From the NCBI GenBank assembly GCA_001598975.1, contig BBXU01002606.1, forward strand, positions 1 to 20,340: a stretch of 20,340 bases of DNA. The letters are read 5' to 3'. Positions 10,267-20,094 of this stretch are shown here, piece by piece. Origin of the DNA: Parachlorella kessleri. Its lineage: Eukaryota; Chlorophyta; Trebouxiophyceae; Chlorellales; Chlorellaceae. Within the stretch, counting starts at the first letter, position 1, and every line of letters starts with the position of its first letter. The position numbers and the translations under genes were made by a program. A model generated the notes under the pieces. The model had not been told where the DNA came from. It did no database searches and saw only the letters and a program-made list of their open reading frames with translations.

Positions 10267-10294
10267 TCATCATCATGATGTCATCATCATGATG
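10267..10294. repeat. Perfect 14-base tandem repeat with internal palindrome
   Basis: TCATCATCATGATG occurs twice head to tail at 10267-10280 and 10281-10294. Each unit contains the palindrome CATCATGATG, so it could form a hairpin or bind a dimeric protein twice. The preceding ACGTCAT and the junction TGATGTCAT resemble bZIP (ACGT-core / CRE-like) half-sites; that link is inference only. Confidence 0.9.
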
Positions 10295-10416
10295 TTCCAC
10301 CAAAGGCCCGGGACTCACTTCTTCGCAACGGGTCGTTCACCTGCTTTGGTGTTCGTCCAGAGATACCTTGGAGAAGGGTTAGCCTTTGGGTTTGATCACC
10401 ACGCCCTGCTGGCCAC

Positions 10417-10942
10417 ATGGAGGACGTCAACGCCAAGTGGGACTACGCGCTTGATCTTATCATTAGAAGAGCGGTGTACGGCACCTTGGCGGGCGGCGCA
10501 GCAGCCTTGGTCTTGCTGAGTAAGTTTGCAACTAAGGCCATCGGTGCTCCCTGCACTGCTATTTAGCACTTGTACTGAAGGTAGCTCTACACCATGTGTT
10601 GCAGGGTCACCGTCAGCTAGAGCCACAGTTCTTGGCTTTGGAGCAGGCGTGGGTGTTGGCAGCGCTTGGCAAGAAACCCAAGGCCTGGTGAGTAGACTTA
10701 TCGCATAGCCGCAGCACCTGCCTCAAACCTTGGTTAATTCAGCATTTGGCTAGCCTCACTGCACATATTGTCGTTGCAAAATCCTTTTATGGGCTAGCAA
10801 CACCGCCTGCTGCTGTCGGGTTGTGTCGTAAGCCAAGGTTGTACACTGAGCACACGACCTGGCCCTGGAGACTGTTGTGCCCACTAGTGTCTTCGGCTGG
10901 CTGCAGTTCGCTGATATAGTTAAGGGACCGCAAAAAAGCTAA
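10417..10942 (+). CDS. MIC10: MICOS complex subunit MIC10
   Basis: Three exons: 10417-10519, 10605-10687 and 10907-10942 (stop TAA), giving 73 residues, within the usual MIC10 range. The N-terminus MEDVNAKWDYALD matches the family pattern of an acidic start followed by a KWD-like motif. Residues 17-34 form a glycine-containing first membrane segment. A short basic loop (RSPSARA, 35-41) follows, then a second segment, TVLGFGAGVGVGSAW, carrying the GxGxGxG oligomerisation motif (45-53). MIC10 oligomerises in the mitochondrial inner membrane and bends it at cristae junctions. Donors GTAAGT at 10520 and GTGAGT at 10688 are strong. The third exon, adding FADIVKGPQKS, is inferred from phase and a good acceptor (AG at 10905-10906). 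If intron 2 were retained, translation would end at 10708 after VSRLIA instead. The gene is convergent with the GIP1-like gene. Confidence 0.85.
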
Positions 10943-11529
10943 GGAATCTGAGGCAGCCATCCCTCTAGGCTGGGAGGCTCCGAAGAGACCAGGAGGTGGA
11001 CTTCCATCTCTCGACTTGGCCGTCAACCCCTGTGGGCAGAGGACAGCACGGCTCTTTATTGGCCCCGTTTTTGGGGACGCGCGGCAGGATGGTCAGATGG
11101 CGGCACGCTGTTGTGGTAGGCTAGACCAACCCTGTGGTTCTTAAGATCTGTGTGTGTAGTACGGATCGGCAGCGAACATTGCAGAGGGTTTTGTACAATG
11201 CCCTGTTGCTGTTTGACAACACTGGTAGGCCTGCAAGGGAGAGGAGCAACACGCAGTCCCAGCAATAGGTGCTTGCCTACCTCCAGCTATGTGTTGCAAG
11301 GGCATGGACCTGGCGGATAAGTTGCTGCTTGCCGCGCTCTCAGCAGCGAAAAAAGCCGGCAGGAAGGCCAGGTTGCAGTGGACGTACCGTGCTGTTCCAA
11401 TGCGGACCGGCTGCTACAGCTGCTACATGACGAATGTGTGTTCATTGGCTTGCCTTCAGCGTGGAATATGTTAGTGATGTGCAGTGAGTGTCGTGCTGAG
11501 GGCACCCGTTTGCCTCTCCAGGAGCATAT

Positions 11530-11534
11530 TGTAA
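11530..11534 (+). terminator. Putative poly(A) signal TGTAA for MIC10
   Basis: First TGTAA on the + strand after the MIC10 stop, about 590 bases downstream, a plausible chlorophyte 3' UTR length. Confidence 0.5.
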
Positions 11535-11586
11535 ACACGGGGCAATGAAACACCTCACCAGCCTTTTTCAGCGTACAGCAATTGAA

Positions 11587-11591
11587 TTACA
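11587..11591 (-). terminator. Putative poly(A) signal TGTAA for the GIP1-like gene
   Basis: Reads TTACA on the + strand, TGTAA on the - strand. It is the first such signal I find after the - strand stop at 12576, implying a 3' UTR of about 1 kb. Confidence 0.5.
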
Positions 11592-11886
11592 GGCTTCAGC
11601 TGCCAGCGCTGTAGAGGCGGCGCTGCGAATCTGCAACCGGATATCTTCTGGCCTAACGAGATCGAGACCGACTCATCTATAGCTGGGCCCCTGACGAGAC
11701 TGGACAAAGCAAGCGCTGTCGTCTCAAGGGGCAGGAAGGAAAAACACGGACGGATGCCTAAGGCTAGCAGCAATGGAAAGACGGATGCAAGGTGGTGAGG
11801 CGAAGAGAAATGCAAAGGCGTGGGCACTTGGGCATTCCTCTCTCGAGTCTTCGTAGGTTAAGTGGGCCCGAAAGCAGGCTGGCAGA

Positions 11887-11905
11887 ACAAACAAACAAAC
11901 AAACA
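11887..11905. repeat. CAAA/ACAA microsatellite
   Basis: About four units of AAAC/CAAA followed by AACAACAACC, within the presumed 3' UTR of the GIP1-like gene. Confidence 0.75.
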
Positions 11906-12575
11906 ACAACCACACAATGCGGCCTTGAGGGGGAAAGAGCGGCAGCAGGTGATAAGCAGCGGTTGCCCATCACTGGGCCCTCCATCTGGCATGCAGGGCT
12001 AACCAAAAACGCCCTGTGGCATGCACACAGCACGAACAAGAAGGCTTTGATTGGTATGCAGCATCACAGGAAACACACAACCAACTCACAGAAGGGTAAG
12101 GAGCACGCAACCTATATAAGAGGATAAGGTGAGCCGGTTCATCGCTTCCAAGCCAAGCACCACTGAATCCGCCACAAGGCCATCCTCCGCAATGGGTAAC
12201 GACTGTCATGCACAGCCATAACGCCAAAGCAGGCCTTACCACCAGGGCAGAGAAGATGCGCCTCAGCAAACAACTGGCCAGAGCAAGTCCCCTGCACCCC
12301 CTTCCGAGGAAATCCGAAGGTTGCAGGGCTACCACAATGCACCTCAGCACTACTCCAAGCGTAGTCACGACATGACAACCAGCAGTCCGGCTGCCGCCAG
12401 CCATACCACATGGGCAATGCCTTGCGCAGCAGCTGCTGCACTCAGCGTGGCAGCCGGCCACGCGTGCTGTCCCGCCGTAGCACTGGGCACCTCCGTACCA
12501 CCCACGTACTGCACTGCTGCCTCGCTGGCTAGCCACATCGAACTGCAGCGATCTCGCCTCACCAGGGCTGAGCAC

Positions 12576-15500
12576 TTACTGCAGGCCCTGGAACCCACCG
12601 CCCTGCTTGCCCTGTGCCTGGGAGTAGTACTGCTGGCCGTACTGCTGCTGGCTGTACTGCTGCTGGCCATAGCCGCCGCCATATCCCGTGGCGCCGCCAT
12701 ACCCGCCCTACACACAAATTCGGGCCACAGGGTGTCAGAGTCGTGCAGGAGACGAGGGCGGACTTCCGTCCTCAGTAGCTGCCTAGTTTTGAAACACTTC
12801 ACCAACTTTAGTAATACCTCAGTGCTACTGGGAGGCGCATCCCTTGCCTGTTGTGAGGGCCAGGCCGCCAGAAAACCCGAGATGCTACGACAGCACCCCA
12901 CTGGCACAAGCTGGCCCAGTAAAACGGCTCCCTTTTAACTCATCCAACCACAGTTCCGCAACATGCCGCCGGCCACTCATTCCTCCACCCCTCATTCGCT
13001 CCACACCTGCTGGGCGTACGCCTGGCCATACCCGCCGGCGCCCTGCTGAGCCTGCTGGGACTGTGTGCTGTACAAGTCGGCCTTGTCTGCCTTACTGCCG
13101 CTGCCGTAGCCTGCATGCATACCCCAGCCTGGATTGGGTACTGTTTGATTGACAGCTGGCCTAGCAGTACCTGCTACTTTCCGATTAGCAGTGCGACTAG
13201 CAACAGCCGCTGACCATCAGTTGACGGTGCCGCAGCTAGCATCTGCCAAGTGCGCGTGTTAGTAGTGTCATAGGGAGCTGTGCATCGCATAGCGCCGGTG
13301 CCTCCGGGGCAGCTAGCATGGTCATGAAAGGCAGGATGGTGGCCAGAAGCAGGACATCCTCTTCGCGCACGTGCCTCGCGCCCTGTCCCGAGAGAGCAAG
13401 GCCCCACCACAACCTCGAGGCAGCCAAAGTGCAACTACCCCTTCCCCTGGGCCGGAAGCCAAGGCACCCGCCCCCAGGGCCGGCCTGACGCGTCAATTGT
13501 CACACCTGTGCTAGTGGCGGCGGCGGTGTCTTCGTAGCCGGACAGGCCATAGGCTTGCTGGCCATAACCTCCCTGCTGCTGGGGGTACTTGGGATACGCG
13601 GCGCTCTGGCCAGACTGGGGAGGGTAGGCAGCGCCCTGCACCGATTGCAAAAAAGCAAGAAACCAACCACCATCAACATCACATGCTCAGCGCGCGCTGC
13701 AGGCGTGAACTTTCCACGCAATGGCCTATAACGTCCGACAAAGCCAAGGAGCTCTACCACGCCATGGCGAGCAGCACCAAACACACCAGCCACACGAGCG
13801 CAACCAGCAAACAGGGCACAAAATACCTTCACCGCCCTGGCTGCAGCTCGCTGTATATGCACCTTCCCCACAGGCGGGCGGCCGGATGAGTTCACATGCC
13901 CGGCACCACACCACATTGTGCGCACCTGTGGGTAGCCATAGGGGTTGGGCATGTATGCGGGGTACTGGCCATACATGTAGCCAGCGTAGGGGTTCATGCC
14001 ATAGCTGGCCATGGCGGGGTTGGCGTAGGGCATCTGGGGCATGGGCGCGCCCGGCTGGGGGGTCGTCGTGCTGCCCGCTGCCGCTGCCGACTCAGCGCCG
14101 CTGACGGTCACGCCCTGCTGCGCCTTCTGGGCTGCAGCACCCGCCTGGGTGCTGTACTGCTGGCGGCCGGCCTGCGCATGCCACAACCCAGTGGGCGAGC
14201 CAGGTGTTAGCGCTGGGGTTGGATGACACGCCTTCGGTGTACCAGGCTCATGCAGCCAGCCACAGGCGAGACGCCTGGCTTGTGCACAATGCCACAGCAT
14301 TGCTCTGCCAGCGCAATTCGCTACTACCTGTCTGCTAAGTTCCCTCCTGAGTTCCCTAGCTCCCATAAGAATGGGAAGCCCAAACCAAGCAGACTGCCTT
14401 CTTCCATTCCCAGAGTCCACTGCCCATCAAGCTAGGTAGCAAACGAACACATACAAAATTGTGCCTGGCACGTATTTTGACAGCTTCCCAGCCCCCGCAG
14501 ACCCTGTCCCCTGACCCAACCACCTCTCTTACCTGCTGGCCATACCCCTGCTGGCCATAGCCATACGCAGCGTAAGAGGCAGCGTCATACGCGACCTGCT
14601 GCTGCTGTGGCTGCTGCTGCTGCTGCACCTTGGGCTGCTGGGTGGCCGTGGCGGCCGGCTGGGCAGCAGCCGGGCCGTAGGCCTGCTGGGTCGCCTGCTG
14701 ACCATACTGGCCGTACTGACCATAGGAGCCATAGCCCTGCAACTCAAGGACGAGTGTTGGATTTTACTGAAAGCCCAAGCCCGAATCGACATGAAAACAT
14801 CTCATTCCACACCGATTCAAGCTCCACCCAATCCCGCCCCATACAGCGATTTTGCACTCACTGATGCCCATGTAATGTGAAACTGAAACCCCTGTAGCGC
14901 GCGTGGTGAGCGGTACAGCGCATCCACAAGAGGCAACCCCCCTCCCGGCAGCCCCCCTCTCACAGTGGGCTGCTTCATAAACCCAGCCGCAGGGATCCAC
15001 GCATGCCTCCCAGTCCAGCTACCCTTGTTTAGCCCAGACACATGCGCTGGGGTATTCCGCGGGTATCGCGACAGAGTGGAGATAGGATACAGCTAGACGA
15101 GGGCTGGGCTGGGTGCATTTATCCTCTGTATTGACAGCCCCGGCAACCCGCACCTGGCCAGTGTAAGCAGCGTACTGCTGTGCTGTGGTTTGGGCCGCAG
15201 ACTCCGCCTGCGGTGCCGTTGCCGTGGCAGGCTTGGTGATGGAAGCCGCGGGCGCTGTGGTCTGTGTGGCCGGCGCCTGCTGATGCTGGGTGGCTGAGGG
15301 GAAGGGCGAGTAGGCGGACTGGGCAGCGGCGGGCGCAGCCGCTGCGGAGGCCTCGTGCTTGACGGGAGCGGGCGCAGCAGCCTCAGCGGGCTTGGCAGCT
15401 GCGGCCTGTACGGGGTAACCAGGCAAAGAAATCACATACAGAAGAATGACTAGGGCGCCTCAGTTTGCTCTTTTGGCCAGCAGCCAACAACCCAAAGGTC

Positions 15501-18010
15501 TGCTGGCAGGAAACACACACTGCAGCACCAACATGTGACAAGCAATGCAGCTGCTCGAACTCTGTCGAGCACATTACAACATGTATAACTAGCAGGTTCA
15601 TTCCGCTCGGAACACACCTCGGTGCCATCTCAAACAATGCATAGGCAGCTACAGCCAGCCAGCCAGCCTGCACCTACACCCAGCCAGCCTTGGGCGCACC
15701 TGCTGCGGCTCAAAGGCATTGCCAAACCCAGAGCCAAAGTCCGAGCCGCCAATGCTGAACTGCCCAAACTGCAGGTTCAGCCCGCCAACCTCCGTGCTGC
15801 CTGCGGTGGCGGGGGCCGAGGGAGCGGCGGCGGCCGAGGCAAGCAGCGAGGGTGCCTCCTGCTCCGGCTGAGCAGCCGTGGCAGGGGCAGCCTGGGGCGC
15901 TGTCAGGGCTGACATAAGGGAGGTTGCTGGGTATGAGGAGGCGGCAGAAGCCGCGGGCCCGGCTGCGGCGGCAGGTGCGGCGGCCGCCGCCGGCTTGCCC
16001 CAGGCACTGGCGGCTGAAGGCTGCATGGCGGGCTCCACCGGTGCAGCGGCTGCAGCTGCCGGGGCCTCGTAGCTCTGGCCAATGACTCCCAGGCCCAAAC
16101 CGCCAGGCTGCGAGGACGGGGGCGGCGCAGGCGCGTCAGCGCTGGTGGGCGCGGCAGAGGCCATGCCTGCCGCCAGATTCGTGGCCGGCTGCTGGTGCTG
16201 CGTGCTGGGCGTAAGCTGTGTCGCCTGCTGTGCATGCTGAGCCAACTGCTGCGGCTCGGGTGCGACAGGCGCCACATGAGCCGGACTGGGCTCTGCAGCG
16301 GCAGATGTGGGAGCGGGGGCAGCGGCGGGGGCGGGGGCGGCGGCAGTAGCAGCAGGCTGGGGCTGCTTGAAAAGGTCGGCCATGGAGCGGCCAGGCTTGC
16401 CCCAGCTGGCAGCGACAGACGGGACTGCTGCTGCAAGGGCTGCTGCGGGGGCGGGGGCGGCTGCAACATCTCCAGGTGCTTTGGAGTACGTCACCCTGTG
16501 AACAGTGTATGGCAGCAGTGGATCGATGAAAGCAACACCACATTGAACTTCAGGCTGGCATATCTTTACAGTACTGCCCGCGCCTGCAGCCTGCCCTTCC
16601 TGCAAATGTTAGTGCAGCCTAAGGCAATGATGCATCATCGCAGCAGGCGCTTTGCACTGTCCGTATCAGTCCCTCCAGCCGCCTTTATCAGATAATTGCC
16701 GCACCTTGACTCTGTAGGGGCCGCGAACGAAGTCGCATCGGAGGAGGGTGCGCCAAATGCAGTGGGGTCAGCCGCAGGCGCGCCAAACGCGGTGGGATCT
16801 GACGCGGGCGCGCCAAATGCTGTAGGGTCTGACTCGGCTGTTTCAACAGCCACCTCCTCGGCAGGCTGGGCGGAAGAGGGGTAAGCGCTGCGGCCTGCAC
16901 TACCAACACCCCCCAAACAAACAGACTGTATGCGAGCCAGTCAGAGCTTGTGAATACAAGGAACACATTGAGCTGAGCTGTATGCAGTGACTTGCTCGTT
17001 GGGCTGACTGACGGCCGGTCCCGCCAGGGAGCCTTTCCCAAGCATTGGGCGCCCACAGGGGCATGGCCGTAGATAACGCAAACTGACCGCATCAACATTC
17101 CACCGGTCGGGGAGGAGGGCGGCTTTTAGTAAGCACCACAATAATTCACCCACCGCGGCCCCCGCCGTAGCCCCTGCCAGGCCCGCCATAGCCCCTCCCC
17201 CTGCCAGAAGCGCTGAACTGGCGGCGCGGCTCGCCACGGTCATACGCGCGGGCCCCATCTCTCCTGTCTGTCTGCTCCTTCTGCACCTGTTGCAACACGT
17301 CAAGAGCCCATCAGGTGGCTGGTAGGACACCAGGTGCGACAGCTGCATGACAGTGGCACCGTATCTGACACAATCCAGTCACCAGAGCGCAACTTTAGTT
17401 GTCCTGAAGTGGGCAGCAGCAGCGAACACATACAGCCAGCTGGCTACCCCTACCCTACACCAGTGTGCAACAAACAGGCCGTGCTGACAACTCACGGGTG
17501 CCTTTCTCTCCTTCTTGGTCTTTGTTTCCCAAGGCTCTGCAGCGCGCAAAGGATGCATAGTATACGCATAGCCTACACAGGGTGGAGGTGACAAGCCAGG
17601 CTCAGCAGAGTTAAGCACCCTACAAGAATGCCTCCTTGACATGCCCCCCTGGCATGTGAAGGTCCACTCACGGTCTATGAGACGGGCTGTGGCCTCATTC
17701 ACATCGAAGTTGGTTTCCCTCAAGACAAACAATATGTCTTCGTCGCTTGCGCCGGTTGCTTCACGAACTGCAGCAGCAGTACAGGCGTGCGTCGGGGGCT
17801 TTCATATGCTGCACTTGGGTAGCACGTTGCTACCAGCTGCCAGCATAGTGGACACTGCGATGAAGAGACGCTTGCCACCACGCCGCGACGCCAATGCAGC
17901 CATCATGGACCGTGCCACAAGCCCATCGCCTCCTTACCCGCGTCGATCACTTTCTTTGGAGGGACCAGATCCTTGGAGTCTGTGGCCCGGGCTACAACCT
18001 TTGCAGACAT
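12576..18010 (-). CDS. GIP1/UBAP2L-like protein: UBA-like domain, RG-rich region and prion-like tail
   Basis: Twelve exons on the - strand, in transcript order: 18010-17938, 17767-17672, 17536-17496, 17286-17154, 16894-16705, 16495-15700, 15405-15154, 14736-14533, 14171-13926, 13635-13506, 13110-13007 and 12707-12576. Every junction is GT-AG and phase-consistent, giving 798 residues. Residues about 15-57 (LVPPKKVIDAVREATG, then DILFVLRETNFDVNEATARL) match the UBA-like DUF1296 helix bundle of plant GBF-interacting protein 1. A basic linker (ETKTKKERK) and an RG-rich stretch (about 71-115) follow. Then come four decapeptide repeats and an Ala/Pro/Gln-rich region containing SWGKPGRSMADLF (208-220). 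LNLQFGQFSIGGSDFGSGF (417-435) recalls a UBAP2L motif. From residue 528 onward the tail is Gly/Tyr/Gln-rich, like FUS. I infer an RNA-binding, condensate-prone cytoplasmic protein; GIP1's reported transcription-cofactor role is an alternative. The ATG at 18010 directly precedes the conserved domain. Confidence 0.87.
16716..16832 (-). repeat. Four 30-base coding repeats (SDPTAFGAPA)
   Basis: Exon 5 of the GIP1-like gene encodes SDPTAFGAPA twice, then ADPTAFGAPS and the diverged SDATSFAAPT. The DNA units are 30 bases with several synonymous changes, so the peptide is better conserved than the DNA. The units sit between the RG-rich region and the Ala-rich region. Confidence 0.9.
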
Positions 18011-18450
18011 GTCTGCTGGTAACGGAGGCTGTGCTTGATGCCGAAGCTGATCGCGTTGCTCCTGGCACGAATGTCGCTGGGGTATCTGGCAAACGTCGAG
18101 GGATGGGTGTGGAGCTAGAGATTAAGCATGTCAAGCGAGGGAGGAGGCTGCCCCTTTTCCCGCTATATCTTTCCATAATTTTTACCGTGGTTTGTCACTG
18201 CAGGGCCGAGCCAGGGTTCCCGATCCGGCCACCAGTAGTGTTTGTCAATATACTATCCTCCAGGGCAAGCTATACCGTGCGACAGCTACTACTGACTGCC
18301 CGGCATACATGCGACCAGGCATGGAAGGAGCCCAATCAGCAAACTCCTCTAGTTCGCAGGCTACCAACCCCTGGCACACTGCACACCCAACCGACACGTC
18401 AACAAACTGGGGCCACGACTGCTGCCAGTGGTCTTAGGCGTGGCCACGCA
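18011..18450. other. Short intergenic region between CDC5 and the GIP1-like gene
   Basis: Both flanking genes read leftwards, so these 440 bases hold the CDC5 3' UTR and the promoter and 5' UTR of the GIP1-like gene. No - strand TGTAA is seen and no domain-bearing frame is present. The long + strand open frame crossing this region is antisense to real exons at both ends. Confidence 0.5.
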
Positions 18451-20094
18451 CTACCGCGCCAGCAGCAGCCCCCGCCGGTGTGCCTCGCGCTGCAGATCTG
18501 CCCGCTCCCCCGCCAGCTGCTTGTAGCGCTCCTGCAGGACAGACTCCTTCTCCAGCTGGGCTCGCACCAGCTCCTGCAGGCCCTCGATGCGCTCCGGACC
18601 TGCGCGCTGCTCCTGCTCGTGCAGCGCCCTGCACCACAGCGAATACAGGGTGGTCCGCAGCTGGTACGACGGCTTGCATATGACGCTCCCCAGTATAGCA
18701 GTGGTGGGCCTAGCCCAAAGACTGTGCAGTCCACTCGCAGCTAGGTTTATGTACCCTTACCTGATGAGGCAGTGCGGGGCGGTGCAGAGGCAAACGTTAG
18801 GATGACTTCCTGTCACAACCACGTCCCGGAGAGGCGCTGCTGATGGCCGCCTACCTACCACCCCCCACCCACGCACCCCCCCACCCAATCCCCCACCCAT
18901 ACCTGGCTGAAGCGCTGCAGCCCAGCGGCCACTGCAAGCTTCCACCTACCTAGCAGAGCCCTACAAGCCGCTCACTTTGGCAGCATTCTACCGCCCACAA
19001 CCACCCAGGCACCAACCCCACCCGAAGCACCCAGTTGCACCAGCTTGCGGGCGCAAATACTAGCCCTCGCCACCAGCCAGAACGTGTTTGCTCTCACTTC
19101 CTGAGCTTCCCAACCCAGCACCCACTTGAAGCACTCCAGCTCCACCAGGGCGCCCTGCAGCGCGCGGAACGCCTCCTCCGCCTCGCCCTTCAGCTTGTCC
19201 TGCCGCCCCGCCAGGCCCCCCGTCAGGATGGCCGCCTTCTGCTCCAGCTTGGCCGCACGCTTGGCCTCGCGCTCCATCTCGCGGCGCACCCCCTCAAACT
19301 CAGCCTGCGCACGAACATGGCGACAGAACAAACTGTGGATCCCAACCGAAGGTATACGCCAGCAAGCCATGGAAGCCGTCCAAGCAAGGCGGGAGCCGGT
19401 AGCTCACTCGCCACTACCTGGGTGTATCCCCTGCAACCCCTGGCCAACTGCCCTCGGCCCGCTGCCCTACCTGCATGGAGGCGACCCTGTCGGCGTTGGT
19501 GGCCGAGGCCGCGCGGGTGTAGCGCTGCTGGGAGGGCACATAGATGATGTCCCGCACCACAGCCTCCCAGGCAGCCATGTAGTCTTGCTCTGCGGGGGGC
19601 GGGCCGAACAACACTCACTTACTTCACTCACAGAGCAAGTTGAAACGTGGCTCACTGGTAAAAGGATGCAGGACATGCACTGCCATGGAAAGCAGACCCT
19701 GAAGGGGCTGGGTCATCAGGAAATACACACAGCCCCGGTGACAAGCGGCTGGCACGCGCCCTGGCCGAGCCTGGGAGCAGGCATCACCAGCCACAGCCCT
19801 TACCTTGACAGCCCCATCTAGCATTGGTGGCCACGCCATGCCATGTCGACACAGGAACAGCGGATGGGAAAGATGCAGACCACAGTACACCGCAAGCCCA
19901 CAAAGCGGGGTACTGACGACTGCTAGCATCGCATTACACAGCACACCCCAGCCCAGCCCAGCACCTACTTGCCACCAGGTAGCATGAGGTATGGGTGCCC
20001 CACCTGACACATCGCTGTGCTTCATTGCCTCGCGCACAAAGTCCGCCTCTTGAAGCAGTAGCTGCCTGGCAGCCTGAATCTCAACCTCCTCAAA
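18451..20094 (-). CDS. CDC5: CDC5/CDC5L spliceosome (NineTeen Complex) subunit, C-terminal part
   Basis: Four - strand exons in transcript order: 20094-20004, 19589-19471, 19304-19126 and 18628-18451 (stop TAG), with matching phases; 188 residues are in the window. Family landmarks are EADFVREAMKHSDVSEQDY, IIYVPSQQRYTRAASATNAD, REAKRAAKLEQKAAILTGG, and the junction-spanning ELECFKALHEQEQ, which closely resembles the plant CDC5 ELECF-ALxxQEQ segment. The end is a coiled coil (LEKESVLQERYKQLAGERAD). CDC5 is a Myb-like core member of the Prp19/NTC complex, needed for spliceosome activation; in plants it is part of the MOS4-associated complex with immune roles. The N-terminal Myb repeats and middle region lie beyond the window's right edge; I see no further exon in 20095-20340. 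The donor of the 19304-19126 exon, GTGGGT after residues FK, was chosen over GTGAGA further on because only it fits the next acceptor's phase and the family alignment. Confidence 0.9.
18859..18899 (-). repeat. G-run tract in a CDC5 intron, potential G-quadruplex
   Basis: The + strand is a series of C runs split by A, T or G. The - strand, which is the transcript sense of CDC5, therefore has at least six runs of three or more G with short loops. This satisfies the usual G-quadruplex pattern. It lies in the intron between the last two exons. Confidence 0.75.

Larger units (their letters stand above)
10182..10416 (+). promoter_or_regulatory. Compact upstream region of MIC10 with poly-C and palindromic tandem repeat
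   Basis: Only about 220 bases separate the preceding poly(A) signal from the MIC10 start, so promoter and 5' UTR must lie here or overlap the upstream 3' UTR. It contains 18 consecutive C (10246-10263) and immediately a perfect two-copy 14-base repeat (10267-10294). No clear TATA box is seen. The ATG context GCCACATGG is favourable. Confidence 0.5.
10943..12575. other. Convergent 3' UTR region between MIC10 and the GIP1-like gene
   Basis: No gene is recognised in this 1.6 kb. It is best read as two 3' UTRs meeting tail to tail: MIC10 from the left, up to a TGTAA at 11530-11534, and the GIP1-like gene from the right, down to a - strand TGTAA at 11591-11587. Short open frames on both strands (for example 11289-11474 + and 11764-12039 -) show no domain. 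A CAAA microsatellite lies near 11887-11905. Confidence 0.55.

Noticed and set aside
11289..11474. Small open frame with a basic segment and several cysteines, considered as a small gene or extra MIC10 exon
   Set aside because: No family resemblance, and the MIC10 model closes better with the exon at 10907-10942 and the poly(A) signal at 11530.
12321..12938. Ala/Leu-rich open frame on the + strand with a hydrophobic stretch
   Set aside because: It is the reverse-frame shadow of the Gly/Tyr/Gln-rich last exon of the GIP1-like gene; the hydrophobicity follows from reading CAG/TAC-type codons backwards.
17641..18744. A 367-codon open frame on the + strand
   Set aside because: It runs antisense to exons 1 and 2 of the GIP1-like gene and the last CDC5 exon. 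Its translation has no recognisable domain, while the - strand exons have conserved motifs and matching splice phases.
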